Shown: piece by piece, positions 43,030 through 53,504 of the stretch
How the letters are laid out: every line of letters begins with the position of its first letter
How positions within the stretch are numbered: position 1 is the stretch's first letter
Source of the DNA: Multifurca ochricompacta
Lineage: Eukaryota; Basidiomycota; Agaricomycetes; Russulales; Russulaceae
Assembly (NCBI GenBank): GCA_022496185.1
Contig: WTXG01000203.1
Coordinates: 1 to 64,000 of the forward strand
Direction: 5' to 3'
Length of the DNA: 64,000 nt
Program-made: the position numbers and the translations under genes
The notes under the pieces: generated by a model
Database searches by the model: none
What the model was told of the DNA's origin: nothing
Seen by the model: the letters and a program-made list of their open reading frames with translations, nothing else

Positions 43030-46000
43030 CTACCGCCCATACTGGCCATACCCACTATACGTTTGCTGCTGACCGGGCGGCGGCGGCGGGGCAACATAGG
43101 GTGGACGCGCCCCCACACTGTAACCCTGCGGAGGGGGTGGTTGCGCATACGAGACGGGAGGTGGTGGAGGCGGTAACGCCGGCGAACTCCCCTGCCTTGT
43201 AGGCGGGGGAGGAGTTGCCGAGTACGGGTATACAGAGTGACTGGGAGGTGGGTGTGACTGGTACGTTTGGTTCTGTGCTTGGCCTGAGGGAGAGTAAGAT
43301 ACCTGACGTTGGGGTGGCGGTGGGGGGAAACGACTAGTGCCTGCGAGAGAGCCGAGGTTAGCATAGGGGTCGCGCTGCGTCAGAGTTGGCGCCAGCCCGT
43401 CAGGCGAATGCCCGGATACGGGAGGGGGATACGAAGGACGGGTGTACAATTGATTATCAGGTGATTGACCTGATGCAGGCGGTGGTAGAGTATATGGGAC
43501 TGTCTGCGAAGCAGGAAGGGATGGGGACGGGTATGACTGAGGCGGTGGAGGAGGGAGACCCGAATGAGCGTCCTGCCAGGCGGGTGTCCACGAAGCCGGC
43601 GGAGGGGGTGGGTTTTGTGATGCCGATACGCTTTGTAGTCTCATGGAAGAGAAGGCTTGATTCAAATTGGAAGGCGGGGGCGGTGGGGGAGGTGGCTTTG
43701 GTGGGGATGATACTTGGTGCGTTCCTGGTCTCGACAGTCGCTGCTGTGTCTCAGCTTGTGCGACAAGTGTATCGCGCTCGGATTTTCGCGAAGAAACGAA
43801 ATCCTTGACATTGCGGCGAAGTGTTGATGACAAGCCACTTAACTCAGAGTAAAATTGAAGGCCCTTGCTATCCGGTGAAAATGCGGAGTTAGAGGCGAGT
43901 AATACGGTGTGAAAGGTTACTGACGCAAGACCATCTATGATTTCCATGTACCTCTCGCTGGCCTGACTGAACCTCCGAACGGTTTCTTTTTTTCGACGTT
44001 CTCTCTCGTCCCACTTGCGTGCACCATCTCCGCGTCCTGCCAAGTCTTTCAGTGCCCGCCAAAATTGTGTGATCTCTTGAATTGTCGCCTGTTGATGGTG
44101 CACTGTTTGATTAAGGCGCTGTTGATATGGGCGAAACTTCTCGAGTTCTGAAGCAAAAATTGACGGTTCGACGTTTGGATTGCGGCGATTAAGAAGTAAA
44201 AGGTGAGATACATCATCGGCTTGTATCTGGAATGACAGTACAGTTAGCACTTCAGAGAGGCGCAAGTAACTCGTTACCTTCTCTTTGAGATCCTTGAGGG
44301 TCTGGTCTCTTTCCCTTTCAATCTTGTTCAAACGTCCGAGTCTTTCGTCAATATCTTCCACGAGGTGCGCTATCTTTGCTTTTTCTGCATCATCCTTATC
44401 TGTGTCAAGATCTAACAAGCTTTCCCGCCTGTCATGCCCTCGTGCGCTTTCTTTGAATACTTTCTCCACGTCATCGGAAATGAGCAGCAACACGTCACCC
44501 TTGGCAGAATCCCACATGGCTTTCACCTGGCCATCTGACGCCCCAGCGGCATCGAGCGCCTGCAGATGGCTCTTGAGGTCGGCTCGAAGACCCTTGGTTA
44601 AACCGGAGGATGGAGCCTGCGTGAAATGGTGGTCATACTTGACACGCATGGCTTCGCAGTCTTGACTCTCGATGTCCAGATCTCGGGCGCTTGAGTCGAG
44701 CTCGATGCGCACGGACTCTTTCAGTTCTCTGAGCCGCTTGAGCAGGGTGTCCACACCTTCGCGCTCCTCAATAACACCAATATCCTGGCGGTGTCGGCGC
44801 ACGTCAAGCGGAATCTCGTCTTCTCCTGCGACGGCCCCTTCAACCATTGCACGGAAGCGCGGTAAACCAGCCTTTACGCCAAGGGCTTCCAGTGCGCTGC
44901 GGGCCTCGCCTGCTGCACCGTCGGCCTTCTCGACTTCGCTGCGCACAAGCTTCGCCTTCTCTTCTGAGTATATACTTGCACTTTCGTGGACACTCAAAGG
45001 GACGAGGCGCAAGAACAAATCCGAGCCAATGACCTTCTGCACTTCAGGGGTACCATACACTTCTTGGATAGGGATCGGAGTTGCGACTACTGCCTTGTCT
45101 ACGGAGGGGAGTGTCTCTGCCGTCGGCAACACTGCATTATAGATAAGGTCGTTGTCTCGTTGGGCCTCCGCCTTACGCTCTGTCGAAAGTGCCAGCTGTG
45201 ACTTTGCAAGCTCGAAGAGTGACTGGCCACAATCTGCTGGCAGATTTGGAGACATCTGAGGCAGAAACATGGTATTGAAGTTAGACGCAATCCTGTGTGC
45301 TTCTTTGGCGGCGGCCTCAGCAAGTTGGAAGCGAACGAGGGCATCTCCATATTTGGACGCCGCGTTGTCAGCGAGTGCACGGTGGAATTGTGTAAGAGAA
45401 GAGAAATGTTTGGCCTTGATCTTAAACATTAGGTGTCAGATTTTAGGATTCAATGATAAACAGGGCCGCATAGTCCTACCTGGAGAACTGTGATCCAGTT
45501 TCTATCGAAAATACCCTTTCCCATGAATTCCTTGACTTCTTCGTTAAGTGCATTGTACATCGACGCAGTTTGAGACGCGACTTTGGAGATCAAAGCGTTA
45601 CCCTTCTTCTCATCTCGACACTTTTCCCAAAACACTTCAGTGGCTTGAGCCAAAATGACTCCGACGAGAAACTTGATGACCTCGCGGCTGAGATCCGTGG
45701 ACGGTGCATGCAGAAAGTTCTCGTTGATATATGTGAGCATTCCAGCACAGCAGCGCAGATAATAGAATGCACGTTTCAGGCCCTCGGGATCTGACCGGCT
45801 CTGAGAGGCTGCTATTGCGGAATGAGTAGAGGCAATCTGGAATATGATCGACGCCTTCTCGTATGCGAGGGATGTTTGGACGATAAGTTTGTTAGTGAAG
45901 GCATCGCGCCAAGGAAAGTTGACACGAATCTCTGGAAAACGAAGTTCAAGAAGTTCGAGTTGCCCAAAATACTTGTAAAGTAAGTCACGGGCTAAGTTGC

Positions 46001-46225
46001 GTCGGCAATGTTCCTCCTACGAGGGCGAGGGAACGCACCAGTCATATCACTTCCAGCTCCTTTGACAGCGTCCTGTCGACACCTCTGGAGAGAAGCACAC
46101 TCGGTCGCATAGTTGTCTGAATCTTCTCCGTATGACTGGGAGATCGCACTCCGAATTGGCAAAGTCCAGTCGACTTCATCCGTGCCCTTCTTTGGGATTG
46201 AGATCATGGGAGACTGGGATGCCAT
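43030..46225 (-). CDS. BRO1: BRO1-domain protein (Bro1/ALIX family)
   Basis: Four exons: 46039-46225, 45480-45991, 44278-45420, 43030-44226, giving about 1012 residues. The N-terminus ([48 protein letters not shown]) and [12 protein letters not shown] are BRO1-domain hallmarks. A long helical middle includes [12 protein letters not shown] (V-domain), and the tail is proline- and tyrosine-rich. In the family, Bro1/ALIX binds ESCRT-III on endosomes and recruits a deubiquitinase, while its paralogue Rim20/PalA serves pH signalling. The long proline-rich tail favours Bro1. The intron 44227-44277 is 51 nt, in frame and stop-free, so it can be missed. Its removal restores the family spacing, and it has a GCTAAC branch motif. 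Confidence 0.9.
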
Positions 46226-46847
46226 AGTGTGCAAGCTCCAAAGAAGAGTAAGGGAGGTATTGTGAAAGGGTAGGGGAAAGGAGAAAATTGAGTTAGTTGT
46301 TACGCGCAGTCACAAGTATCTATGCTATTGTAAGGGTGATACACTGCGTGAGAGAGTGTGTAAGTGTATGCGTGCGTGCGTGATTATAGTAGTATAATAA
46401 ACCCACGCACACACGTGACACAATATTCTCTACTTTCAAATATATTCTCTACTTTCTTTCAAATATTCAGAATACCCATATAACAATTAAATCCATTTAG
46501 TAACGAGTAGGTTTCATATAATTGATCACAGTGGTTAATGGCGGGGTGATTCTATTTGAAATACCATCCGCTATCTCCTGAGATCTCTATGGATAAGGTA
46601 CAAGATCACGGACTCCCATCCGTGAACCAAACGCTTACAAAAATTAATTCCTCCTGAGAATTTGCCTCGTCCATGACTCAATTAAAATAGCGTATCATCA
46701 TGATACCTTTAGTCTCAGCAAACCCACGTCATTCAGAAACGATATCCCCTTCAACGCCCAATGGGACATTAAAGTTGATGATGGGTTCCGAGAGGTTGCC
46801 TTTAAGATGATGTTAGCAGGAAACACTTTGAATGGCCATGTAATATA
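46226..46847. other. Intergenic region, BRO1 promoter side
   Basis: Contains a short GT/GTGC-rich stretch (about 46,340-46,385). No ORF that I trust. Confidence 0.5.
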
Positions 46848-47252
46848 TCATACTGGAATGGTAGGTCGAATGTATGGTCTTCGCCTGGCTGGGCCGTCGA
46901 AGATCTTTGGAGGAGGGAGGGAGGTCGGAAGAGTCTTGAAAGCTCTTGTATAGATTGATCTCGAATTCCTGCCTCGAGACGGTCCGTCGTAGAGTACCGG
47001 TTCTGGTAGAGATGGTGCTGTCCGCCGTCTTGATGGGTCGACAACTCGAGAAGGTGTAAACCCGAGGAGTGTGGAGGACCCCCCAAGTTGATGTGGGACG
47101 TCAAAAATATCAAGGAATTCCGCAGACGAGGGTGTAGTCAATAAAGTCGCTGCTGTCGCTGTACGTCGCGGCGAAGCCGTAGAGATATGTGACGGGGTAA
47201 GGACACGGTTGATGAGAGAGACTCGCATGGAGGTGACACTAGCAGACTGCAT
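46848..47252 (-). CDS. Small hypothetical protein, 134 residues
   Basis: Single open frame from the ATG at 47252. A TATAAAG box lies about 25-30 nt upstream of the ATG (near 47,278). The protein is basic and proline-rich, with two similar motifs, PEPVLYDGPSRGR and PPKIFDGPARRR. There is no signal peptide, membrane span or known domain. I do not recognise it. The TATA box and internal motif repeat argue for a real gene, but a chance ORF cannot be excluded. Confidence 0.45.
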   Translation of the reverse strand: MQSASVTSMRVSLINRVLTPSHISTASPRRTATAATLLTTPSSAEFLDIFDVPHQLGGSSTLLGFTPSRVVDPSRRRTAPSLPEPVLYDGPSRGRNSRSIYTRAFKTLPTSLPPPKIFDGPARRRPYIRPTIPV

Positions 47253-48576
47253 TATGAGAGACTCAAGCAAAAGACGCTTTATAAGATTAGAAAGCCATCT
47301 CCAGCAGACCCATACGAATGCCTAACTAAGAAACGTCAAAAGTCTCTGAGTGCCAACAGCACCATGCGGACTTGGTGCGGACTTAAAGGTCGAGCAAGCA
47401 ATGGGTGACAAACGCCGCGAAAAGATTGTAGGGTCACTACTTGGGCTGAAGCAGAAAATTCTCAGCCCGGTTTCATGTTCATTTTCCTTTACCGGTGATG
47501 TGCTTCCAGAGACCACTCAATTGACATGAGTATGAACTCAAGGTGACCCTTCCGCATAATCGCCACGGTTCGTCACCTGGTGCCAAGGTAAACAACAGCG
47601 AAGAGTCCGAGTCCAGGGATCTGAGCAACTTCAGAATACGGGGCTAAGATCTCTTGGAGGGTGAGCCTTCCATGCCAGTAAATTGCATCGAGCTCGCACT
47701 GACATATAGGACATCGAAGGTCGTCACATGGTACACGCAAGATGGCTCTAAGTTTAACGGTACGCATAATGGTTGGTATCTCCAATGGAATGAAGTCAGT
47801 TCGGGAGAGTGTAAGCTAAGAAGTTGAGAAATTACTCACGTCACTTCCAAGCACATGAGCTGCATTCTACTCCACATTACAACAGGTATTCTCAATCCGT
47901 GATTCTCAGCGACCATTATGATTCAAACGGCCATTCTCGGTGGCCTGGAAGCTCCATAATCCATGATCTATGGTTGGGGCTAAGTGATCGGGAAAGCGGG
48001 ATTAACAGGAACAAGGGTTAGATATTTTTAATTACATACCACTATGCGCACGCGCACACGCACATACACACGTGCGCCACCTGCTGAGTCTTCAAAGCCG
48101 CATGGTAAGTGTGCAGCGACACCGCCTCAAAGATCGATATCAATGTGTTGTGTGTGAGGTGTGAGCATTTGTGAGTTTGAGTTGGGTCAGCTGACTTGGG
48201 AATGTATACGTGCACGTGACTTCCGTTAACCAAGGGCCAGGCAAGAAATTGCAATCTCGCAGCACTGCAGTGCTGAAAATAATTTCCCAATCCCAAACAA
48301 TTCAACCGAACTGTCCAGGACATTTTGCAAATATTAACTGACGGCTGAAACTCTGCGGTTTCATCTCTCCCTTTGTCTTGGGTGCTTGTGGGATCATTTC
48401 TGCCTCGTTGGCTCCACGTGTCCGGGTTTGGTCTCTTTCGCCTCCAGGCGAGCTGAATTTGGAGTGGGGTGCTCTGCATTGCTTCCACGAGGCAAGAATT
48501 GCGATAGTAAAAGGCCATCGATGCGTGCCACTTTCTTGACCGTATCATCTCTCCTCTACCAGTCAACACCTCTGCC
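47253..48576. other. Intergenic region
   Basis: Several short minus-strand frames (47322-47516, 47573-47785, 48042-48578) show no coherent domain. The 47573-47785 frame has a CPICQC motif but is short and isolated. An alternating purine-pyrimidine CA/CG tract lies near 48,043-48,078. The right end is the promoter side of the next gene. Confidence 0.4.
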
Positions 48577-49959
48577 ATGGAAGGTTTTTCCTCAGACTCT
48601 AACGGATCTGGCCGTTTTCAGTTGGGCTTCAACGCACTCCCTCAGTATGGTTTTGGCCCAGATCTTACTTTTGACTCGCTAGTCGAGCATAACCCCTTCC
48701 TCTTCCGCGTGTACACACCAAAACCACTTTCCCCCTTTTTCGATAGTTCCGAGCCATTCTTCATTGGTCAGAAATTCAAAAACAGTTATCGATACACTGT
48801 GCAAGATTTTCAGGCCATGAGCCCATCATCGGCCTTGCCCGATCAGTCTGCGATACCCAACTCGTATGCCGACGTGGCTAATCATATGGATTGGACGAAA
48901 AAGTCGTCGTCACCCTTCGTCACCACTTCATTTAGCTTCGCCTGGGCAATATGGGAAGCCACTCGTCGTTACAAGAGCAACCCAAAGCACGAAATAGAAA
49001 TTGCAGTGATCGACGCGAAAGCAGTTTCAGGGCGAGCTGTCACGGCGTTGGAGCTGTTACGAAAGGGTTCACCTAAAGAGTGAGAGTTCATGAGTTTCCC
49101 AATTATATTGACGCTAATCGCCAGGATTAGACGCCATCAAGACCACTGGAAGTGGTATCGATTTGCAACAGAAGCACAAGATGTTCTTATCTATGGCTAT
49201 GTCCCAGGCACAGCTGTGCTGGCCTCCATCCCCGTCCTGTCTATCATACCAAAACTTCCCTCTTACTTCCTGAACCCTAACCCCAACGAAGAAGATAAAA
49301 ACTTCTTTAGCAGCCTCACCTGGGATGTTACCCAACAGCGTTCAGGGTATCAACAGTTTTGCCAGCAGATGTCAGAGCAATTCTTGCGCTCATCGGCGGA
49401 GGTCCGTCTACGCGACACAACTACAAGTTCAGTGCGCCTGGCAATGTGCTTCCTTCGCCCTTGGTTCCAGAAATATGCCTTGAAAGACTTCCAAGGAGCT
49501 ATTGATAATGTGGCAGAACTTGCGTTCATCATCGCACGCTGGCCGGGCCAGTGGTGGGTCCGTGAGCACACGGAGATCTGGGATCTCATACAATCTATGG
49601 TTCACGTCATCGGAGAAGAAGTGCGGGATGCCCAACGGATCCATGCACTGAATGAAGTCACGAGATTGCAAGGTGTCGTCAGCGAGCTGCAGCTTCTCAC
49701 GGACGAATTTATGTCGGTGCACTCTCGGTCGGCATCGGACGAGTCTGCGGACGAGGCCGAACCACTAGGATCGTCTTCTGCACCAACTTCCGCACCTGCC
49801 CCTCTCGTCCCGCCGGAGGACCCACAATCTCTTCCTGGACAGGCTCCATCGACGGTCGAGACGGCATCGTGCGTCCTCACAAGCTTTCTATTTGGGGCAT
49901 TCGCCGCATTATTCGTCGTCAATTCCCAGAGACGAGACCTCGCTTTACACTTCACATGA
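48577..49959 (+). CDS. Membrane-tailed protein of an Agaricomycete family (DUF7587-like)
   Basis: Two exons, 48577-49079 and 49131-49959, give about 443 residues. The intron has two possible acceptors six bases apart (after 49124 or 49130), both in frame. The N-terminal half carries LFRVYTPK, SFSFAWAIWEATRRY and IEIAVIDAKAVSGRAVTALELL. Across the intron it continues WKWYRFATEAQDVLIYGYVPGTAVLASIP. The C-terminus has a Ser/Pro-rich linker and one hydrophobic helix (CVLTSFLFGAFAALFVV), then SQRRDLALHFT. I recall this layout from many mushroom-fungus proteins labelled DUF7587; the label is from memory. Function unknown. Confidence 0.8.
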
Positions 49960-50360
49960 CAGCTTGCCCCATACAGATTCGGAAACTGAATCTGACGAGT
50001 CTATCTCGGACTGGGACTCGAGCTGCTCAAGTTGTTCAAGCATCGCATCACTTAGTACCGTAGAAGATATGCCTTATGAAGTATACTGAAAGCAGGAGGA
50101 TTACGATAGTAAGATGACGAAGGGCCACGGTCGGTTTTTGCTTAACATTATTGCATCGCTTTGATTTTTTTTCATCCTGTATCCTCCCTCATTTACTGGC
50201 TGTTGTTGTATCAATGTATTATTTATGGATTTTCATTTCACACATATCGTCTATAAGCCATTCTAACAATACAATGAAATGATGCGTTCCATGCGGGAGT
50301 TATACCTATGCATACTTCATGCTGCCATGTCAATTTAGTTGAGTGTCTGCTTTACCTGGC
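49960..50360. other. Intergenic region
   Basis: A Ser/Asp-rich plus-strand frame (49892-50089) overlaps the end of the upstream gene but has no family-like feature. The rest is AT-rich and probably 3' UTR. Confidence 0.45.
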
Positions 50361-50365
50361 CTATC

Positions 50366-50672
50366 TGTAAGAGCTAGAAAAGCGAGTAGCTCAGTCTTTG
50401 GAACAGAAAGACTGTATTGCTAGGTAATACCTAGAAAAGTGAGTAGCTACAGAAAGAATTAGTAAAAGACAATGTAGCTACGAAGAGAATGATACTGACC
50501 TCAGTCTTTGGAACAGAAAGACTGAGGACACTAACTATGCGAATAGTCCTATAATAAAGTAAAGAAATTCGCACGACACCTCGTGCATTGTGTAGGACGG
50601 CCTCGATATGATCGATTTCGGGCCGCCATCTCCAGTATCTATGTGGCTGCGTGCCGTGGCTGTATTCTAACA
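50366..50672 (-). repeat. Solo copia-type LTR with target duplication
   Basis: 307 bp, flanked by CTATC (50361-50365 and 50673-50677). Contains a perfect 11-bp hairpin (50499-50509 with 50517-50527) and a partial second copy near 50,385. Confidence 0.88.
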
Positions 50673-50705
50673 CTATCCCGGATTGCTAGGATCTAACCCG
50701 AGAGT

Positions 50706-51015
50706 TGTTGGAAGTGCAGCCATAGCACGCAACCACCAATTGATACCAGAGATGGCGGCCCGGATTCGATCATCACCGATGCAATATTCAGAGCACGCGG
50801 GTTGTGCAAATTTTCTTGATCATAAAGACTCAGTAGCGTAGTTAGAAACCTCAGTCTTTCTATCCCAAAGACTGAGGTCAGTACTTTCTGTGTTACAGCT
50901 ACATTATCCATTCACTGATTCATTTGTGTAGCTACACATTTATAGGTATTAACAAATTACATAGTCTTTCTACTAGTATCCCAAAGACTGAGCTACGCAT
51001 CTATAGCTCACTACA
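50706..51015 (+). repeat. Second solo LTR of the same family, opposite orientation
   Basis: 310 bp, flanked by AGAGT (50701-50705 and 51016-51020). The hairpin at 50849-50877 has the same stem but a different loop. Together with 50366-50672 it forms an imperfect inverted repeat with a 33-base spacer. Confidence 0.88.
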
Positions 51016-51020
51016 AGAGT

Positions 51021-51597
51021 TTTAGGAGATTCCCAGAAATTTGCTCCGTAATATTTGCTGATTCTAGAGTCTTGAGATGTCGCCACGTCGTCAAGACCAC
51101 TAGACATATTCGTGTTCGTAGGGCTCCATGTACACCATTAGAGGAGTGATCTTCTATCTCGTGTAACTAGCCCACCGCAAAATTTCTTGCTCTCCAAGCA
51201 CAAGCATAAACTCATCACCCTACATGATGGGTGATTCACTTACACGCTTCCCTGGGTATCATCCAGTGTGTTTCCGCCAAGATTGCTGTACAACTTAAGC
51301 AATCATGTCAATGAGGACTTGTAACTCTTATGCTCGAACACTAGTGAACGCTATTCACCCAGCACATTGTGACCAATCACGTGATGCACATACAGATATG
51401 TAACGCCCTCACTTCTCCTGAGCCCGCCTCATAGCTGTCTGCTGGAGTCGTGTATTTCAGTTTGGGTGTTTGACAGCAGGAAATCATTTTTTTAGTACGT
51501 AGAATGAAATATGCAAGCTGTATTATGTGTTGGAATAGCAGCCACAGCACGGATAGATACCATTGAAGCCCAAATATCACCATCTGGACACCCAAGA
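51021..51597. other. Intergenic region with dispersed 28-nt repeat
   Basis: No gene seen. Bases 51345-51372 are the exact reverse complement of 42460-42487. Confidence 0.5.
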
Positions 51598-51990
51598 TGT
51601 TACGACTAATTTACGACGTAAACGATCAGATTCCTTACGACTTAAATGATCAGATTCACAAGCATTCCAGGAGTCGCCAGCATTGCTTAACTGCAATCCC
51701 CAAACATTCCAAGAGCCGCCAGCATTCCAGGAGCCGTCATCAAGGCTTAATTGTGATACGACGTCATAAGTCTACATGTCTATTTAAACCTCTGTCTTTT
51801 TCTCAGTAGTATCCTTAGTTTCGAGCTCTCTGTTCCTCAGTGCTAATAACCCGTGAATACTACTCTCCTGTTCATCATATTGCTCTGCGTGCAGAACGAT
51901 TGTCTCGCCATCCAACCCTCTTGCCATCGGAACCCCCGATCTCCCTCTCTATCGACCGAACGCAGGTAACAAGCCGTTACACAAGAAGAA
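51598..51990 (+). repeat. LTR-like start of an old copia element
   Basis: It begins TGTTACGAC and contains repeats of a CATTCCAGGAGCCG-type unit. A CTATTTAAACC promoter-like box lies near 51,779. The right edge is uncertain. It is followed within about 50 bases by copia RT sequence, so gag and integrase are deleted. Confidence 0.5.
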
Positions 51991-52039
51991 GGCTCTGCAT
52001 CTATCGCTGACCTATCAGCAGACACAGTTTATGTTTATC

Positions 52040-52560
52040 AGGCAAAATACGACAATATGATTGCAGAAGCTATTGAAGATGCCAAAGGTGATCCAAAATC
52101 ACTCATTGAAGCTCAAACACGCGACGACTGGCCTTTCTGGAAGGAGGCCATGGTCCGGACCGCAAAATCCTTACGCTGGAAAAGGCGAAAACGTGGATTA
52201 CATTACCACACCCAGAAAACAAGAATATAGTCAGATCAAAATGGGTTTTTCATGTCAAAAGCAAGGCTGACGGTACCGCGGACAAGTACAAAACAAGACT
52301 TGTCGCACGCGGTTTCACTCAAGTATACGGAGTCGATTATTTCGACACATTCTCTCTCGATCGCCAAGTTCTTCTAATGCACAATTCAAACTTGAAGATA
52401 CAAAACTTTACGGCACTGCGATACCACCAGGAGTGCAATGCTCCCGCAACGACTCACCGCGAATGCCGACCGACGCTGAAAAAATGAAGAAAATGCAATA
52501 CTGAGAGGCAATTGGAAGCCTCATGTACGCTTCAGATATTGTTTGTCTCTGTATGTACAT
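52040..52560 (+). pseudogene. Degenerate copia pol remnant
   Basis: Shifting frames give DDWPFWKEAM, ENKNIVRSKWVFHVKSK, TRLVARGFTQVYGVDY and, after a deletion, EAIGSLMYASD, which are typical of copia RT and the start of RNase H. It also contains TGA codons. Unrelated in sequence to copia-1 and copia-2. Confidence 0.75.
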
Positions 52561-53504
52561 CACGTGATGCCTCACAACGTTAACGAGTAATCGGTTGGAC
52601 TGGTGTGGTGGCCACTGAATCTGCTTTGCCTACTTATTACAAACTTCCCAACTCAAGGAGACATCGGTACTTCCGAAGAGTTGTGAGAAGCCTGACTCCT
52701 GCCGCATTGCAAGAATCGGAAGAGAGAGTAAAGTCGTGATCGCACGCTGCTGCTTCGAGTATTTTCGCCGAAGCCTCTGACTTTCTAATTGAGTCGAATG
52801 TGCCAATATGTAGTCTCGAATATTGAATGTTGACGCAATAACTTCGTATCTCACATTTTCAGTATCATCATTCACTATCATTCTGCTGCTGGAACAATCT
52901 TTACGAAAGGACCACCCAGTTAACTGCATTAGATGCTCTCCCAGGTTTGCTGGGTGTTTTGCGTCCGCCTTTCGTGCGTGAATGAAATCGATGCCACGAT
53001 GCCAGCACAGCATAATGGTAATTATCAGGGTGCCATTTAATTAAACGAGTCCCATCCATTCTTTCATCACAGCCCAGCATCGCCCAATGGTGCCATCACT
53101 CCATCACCCCACCCACAGGGAACGTAATGCGGCACTTATGACCATCCTGCATCCTGTATGACTCGGACTTGGGGGGAGGTTATGGCATTGCTATAGTAAT
53201 CCTATCCTAAAGCCATTTCCATTTCCATTTCCATGTGCGTATCAAGTTCGGATAATTTGCTCAGCAGCAAACATATGGCATTCTCCACACTTTGGCGCTC
53301 GTCGCATTGCAACCAGCCTTTGAGCGCTCTGTGTTCGATGAATCAATCAGAAGTTCAATTGAGTATCATGGACCAGTTACGCTGACGTTTCTCATCGCAC
53401 TCTCTCCGAGTCCACCACTCTGCGAGTGGTCAACCCCTCCGCCTTCTTGAGTCTCGAGTCCTTCCTCCACGTAGAACTGACACCCGTGATAACCTGACGA
53501 CTCT
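52561..53504. other. Intergenic region
   Basis: A minus-strand frame (52630-53013) has no recognisable domain. A short TTTCCA repeat lies near 53,213-53,235. The right end is the promoter of the next gene. Confidence 0.45.

Noticed and set aside
42736..43176. Plus-strand ORFs opposite BRO1 and downstream of it
   Set aside because: They are antisense shadows of the BRO1 exon or low-complexity readings without any family-like motif.
43030..46225. Assignment of the BRO1 gene to Rim20/PalA
   Set aside because: The N-terminal motifs fit both, but the long proline-rich tail fits Bro1/ALIX better. Not fully excluded.
48043..48078. CA/CG alternating tract as a structured RNA
   Set aside because: Simple repeat, no arms that pair, no flanking duplication.
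50361..51020. A single element with terminal inverted repeats (DNA transposon) at the inverted repeat
   Set aside because: Each arm has its own 5-bp duplication, TG...CA ends and an LTR-type hairpin, so two solo LTRs explain it better.
52630..53013. Minus-strand 127-residue frame
   Set aside because: No domain, no promoter-like box, and adjacent to copia debris; probably chance.
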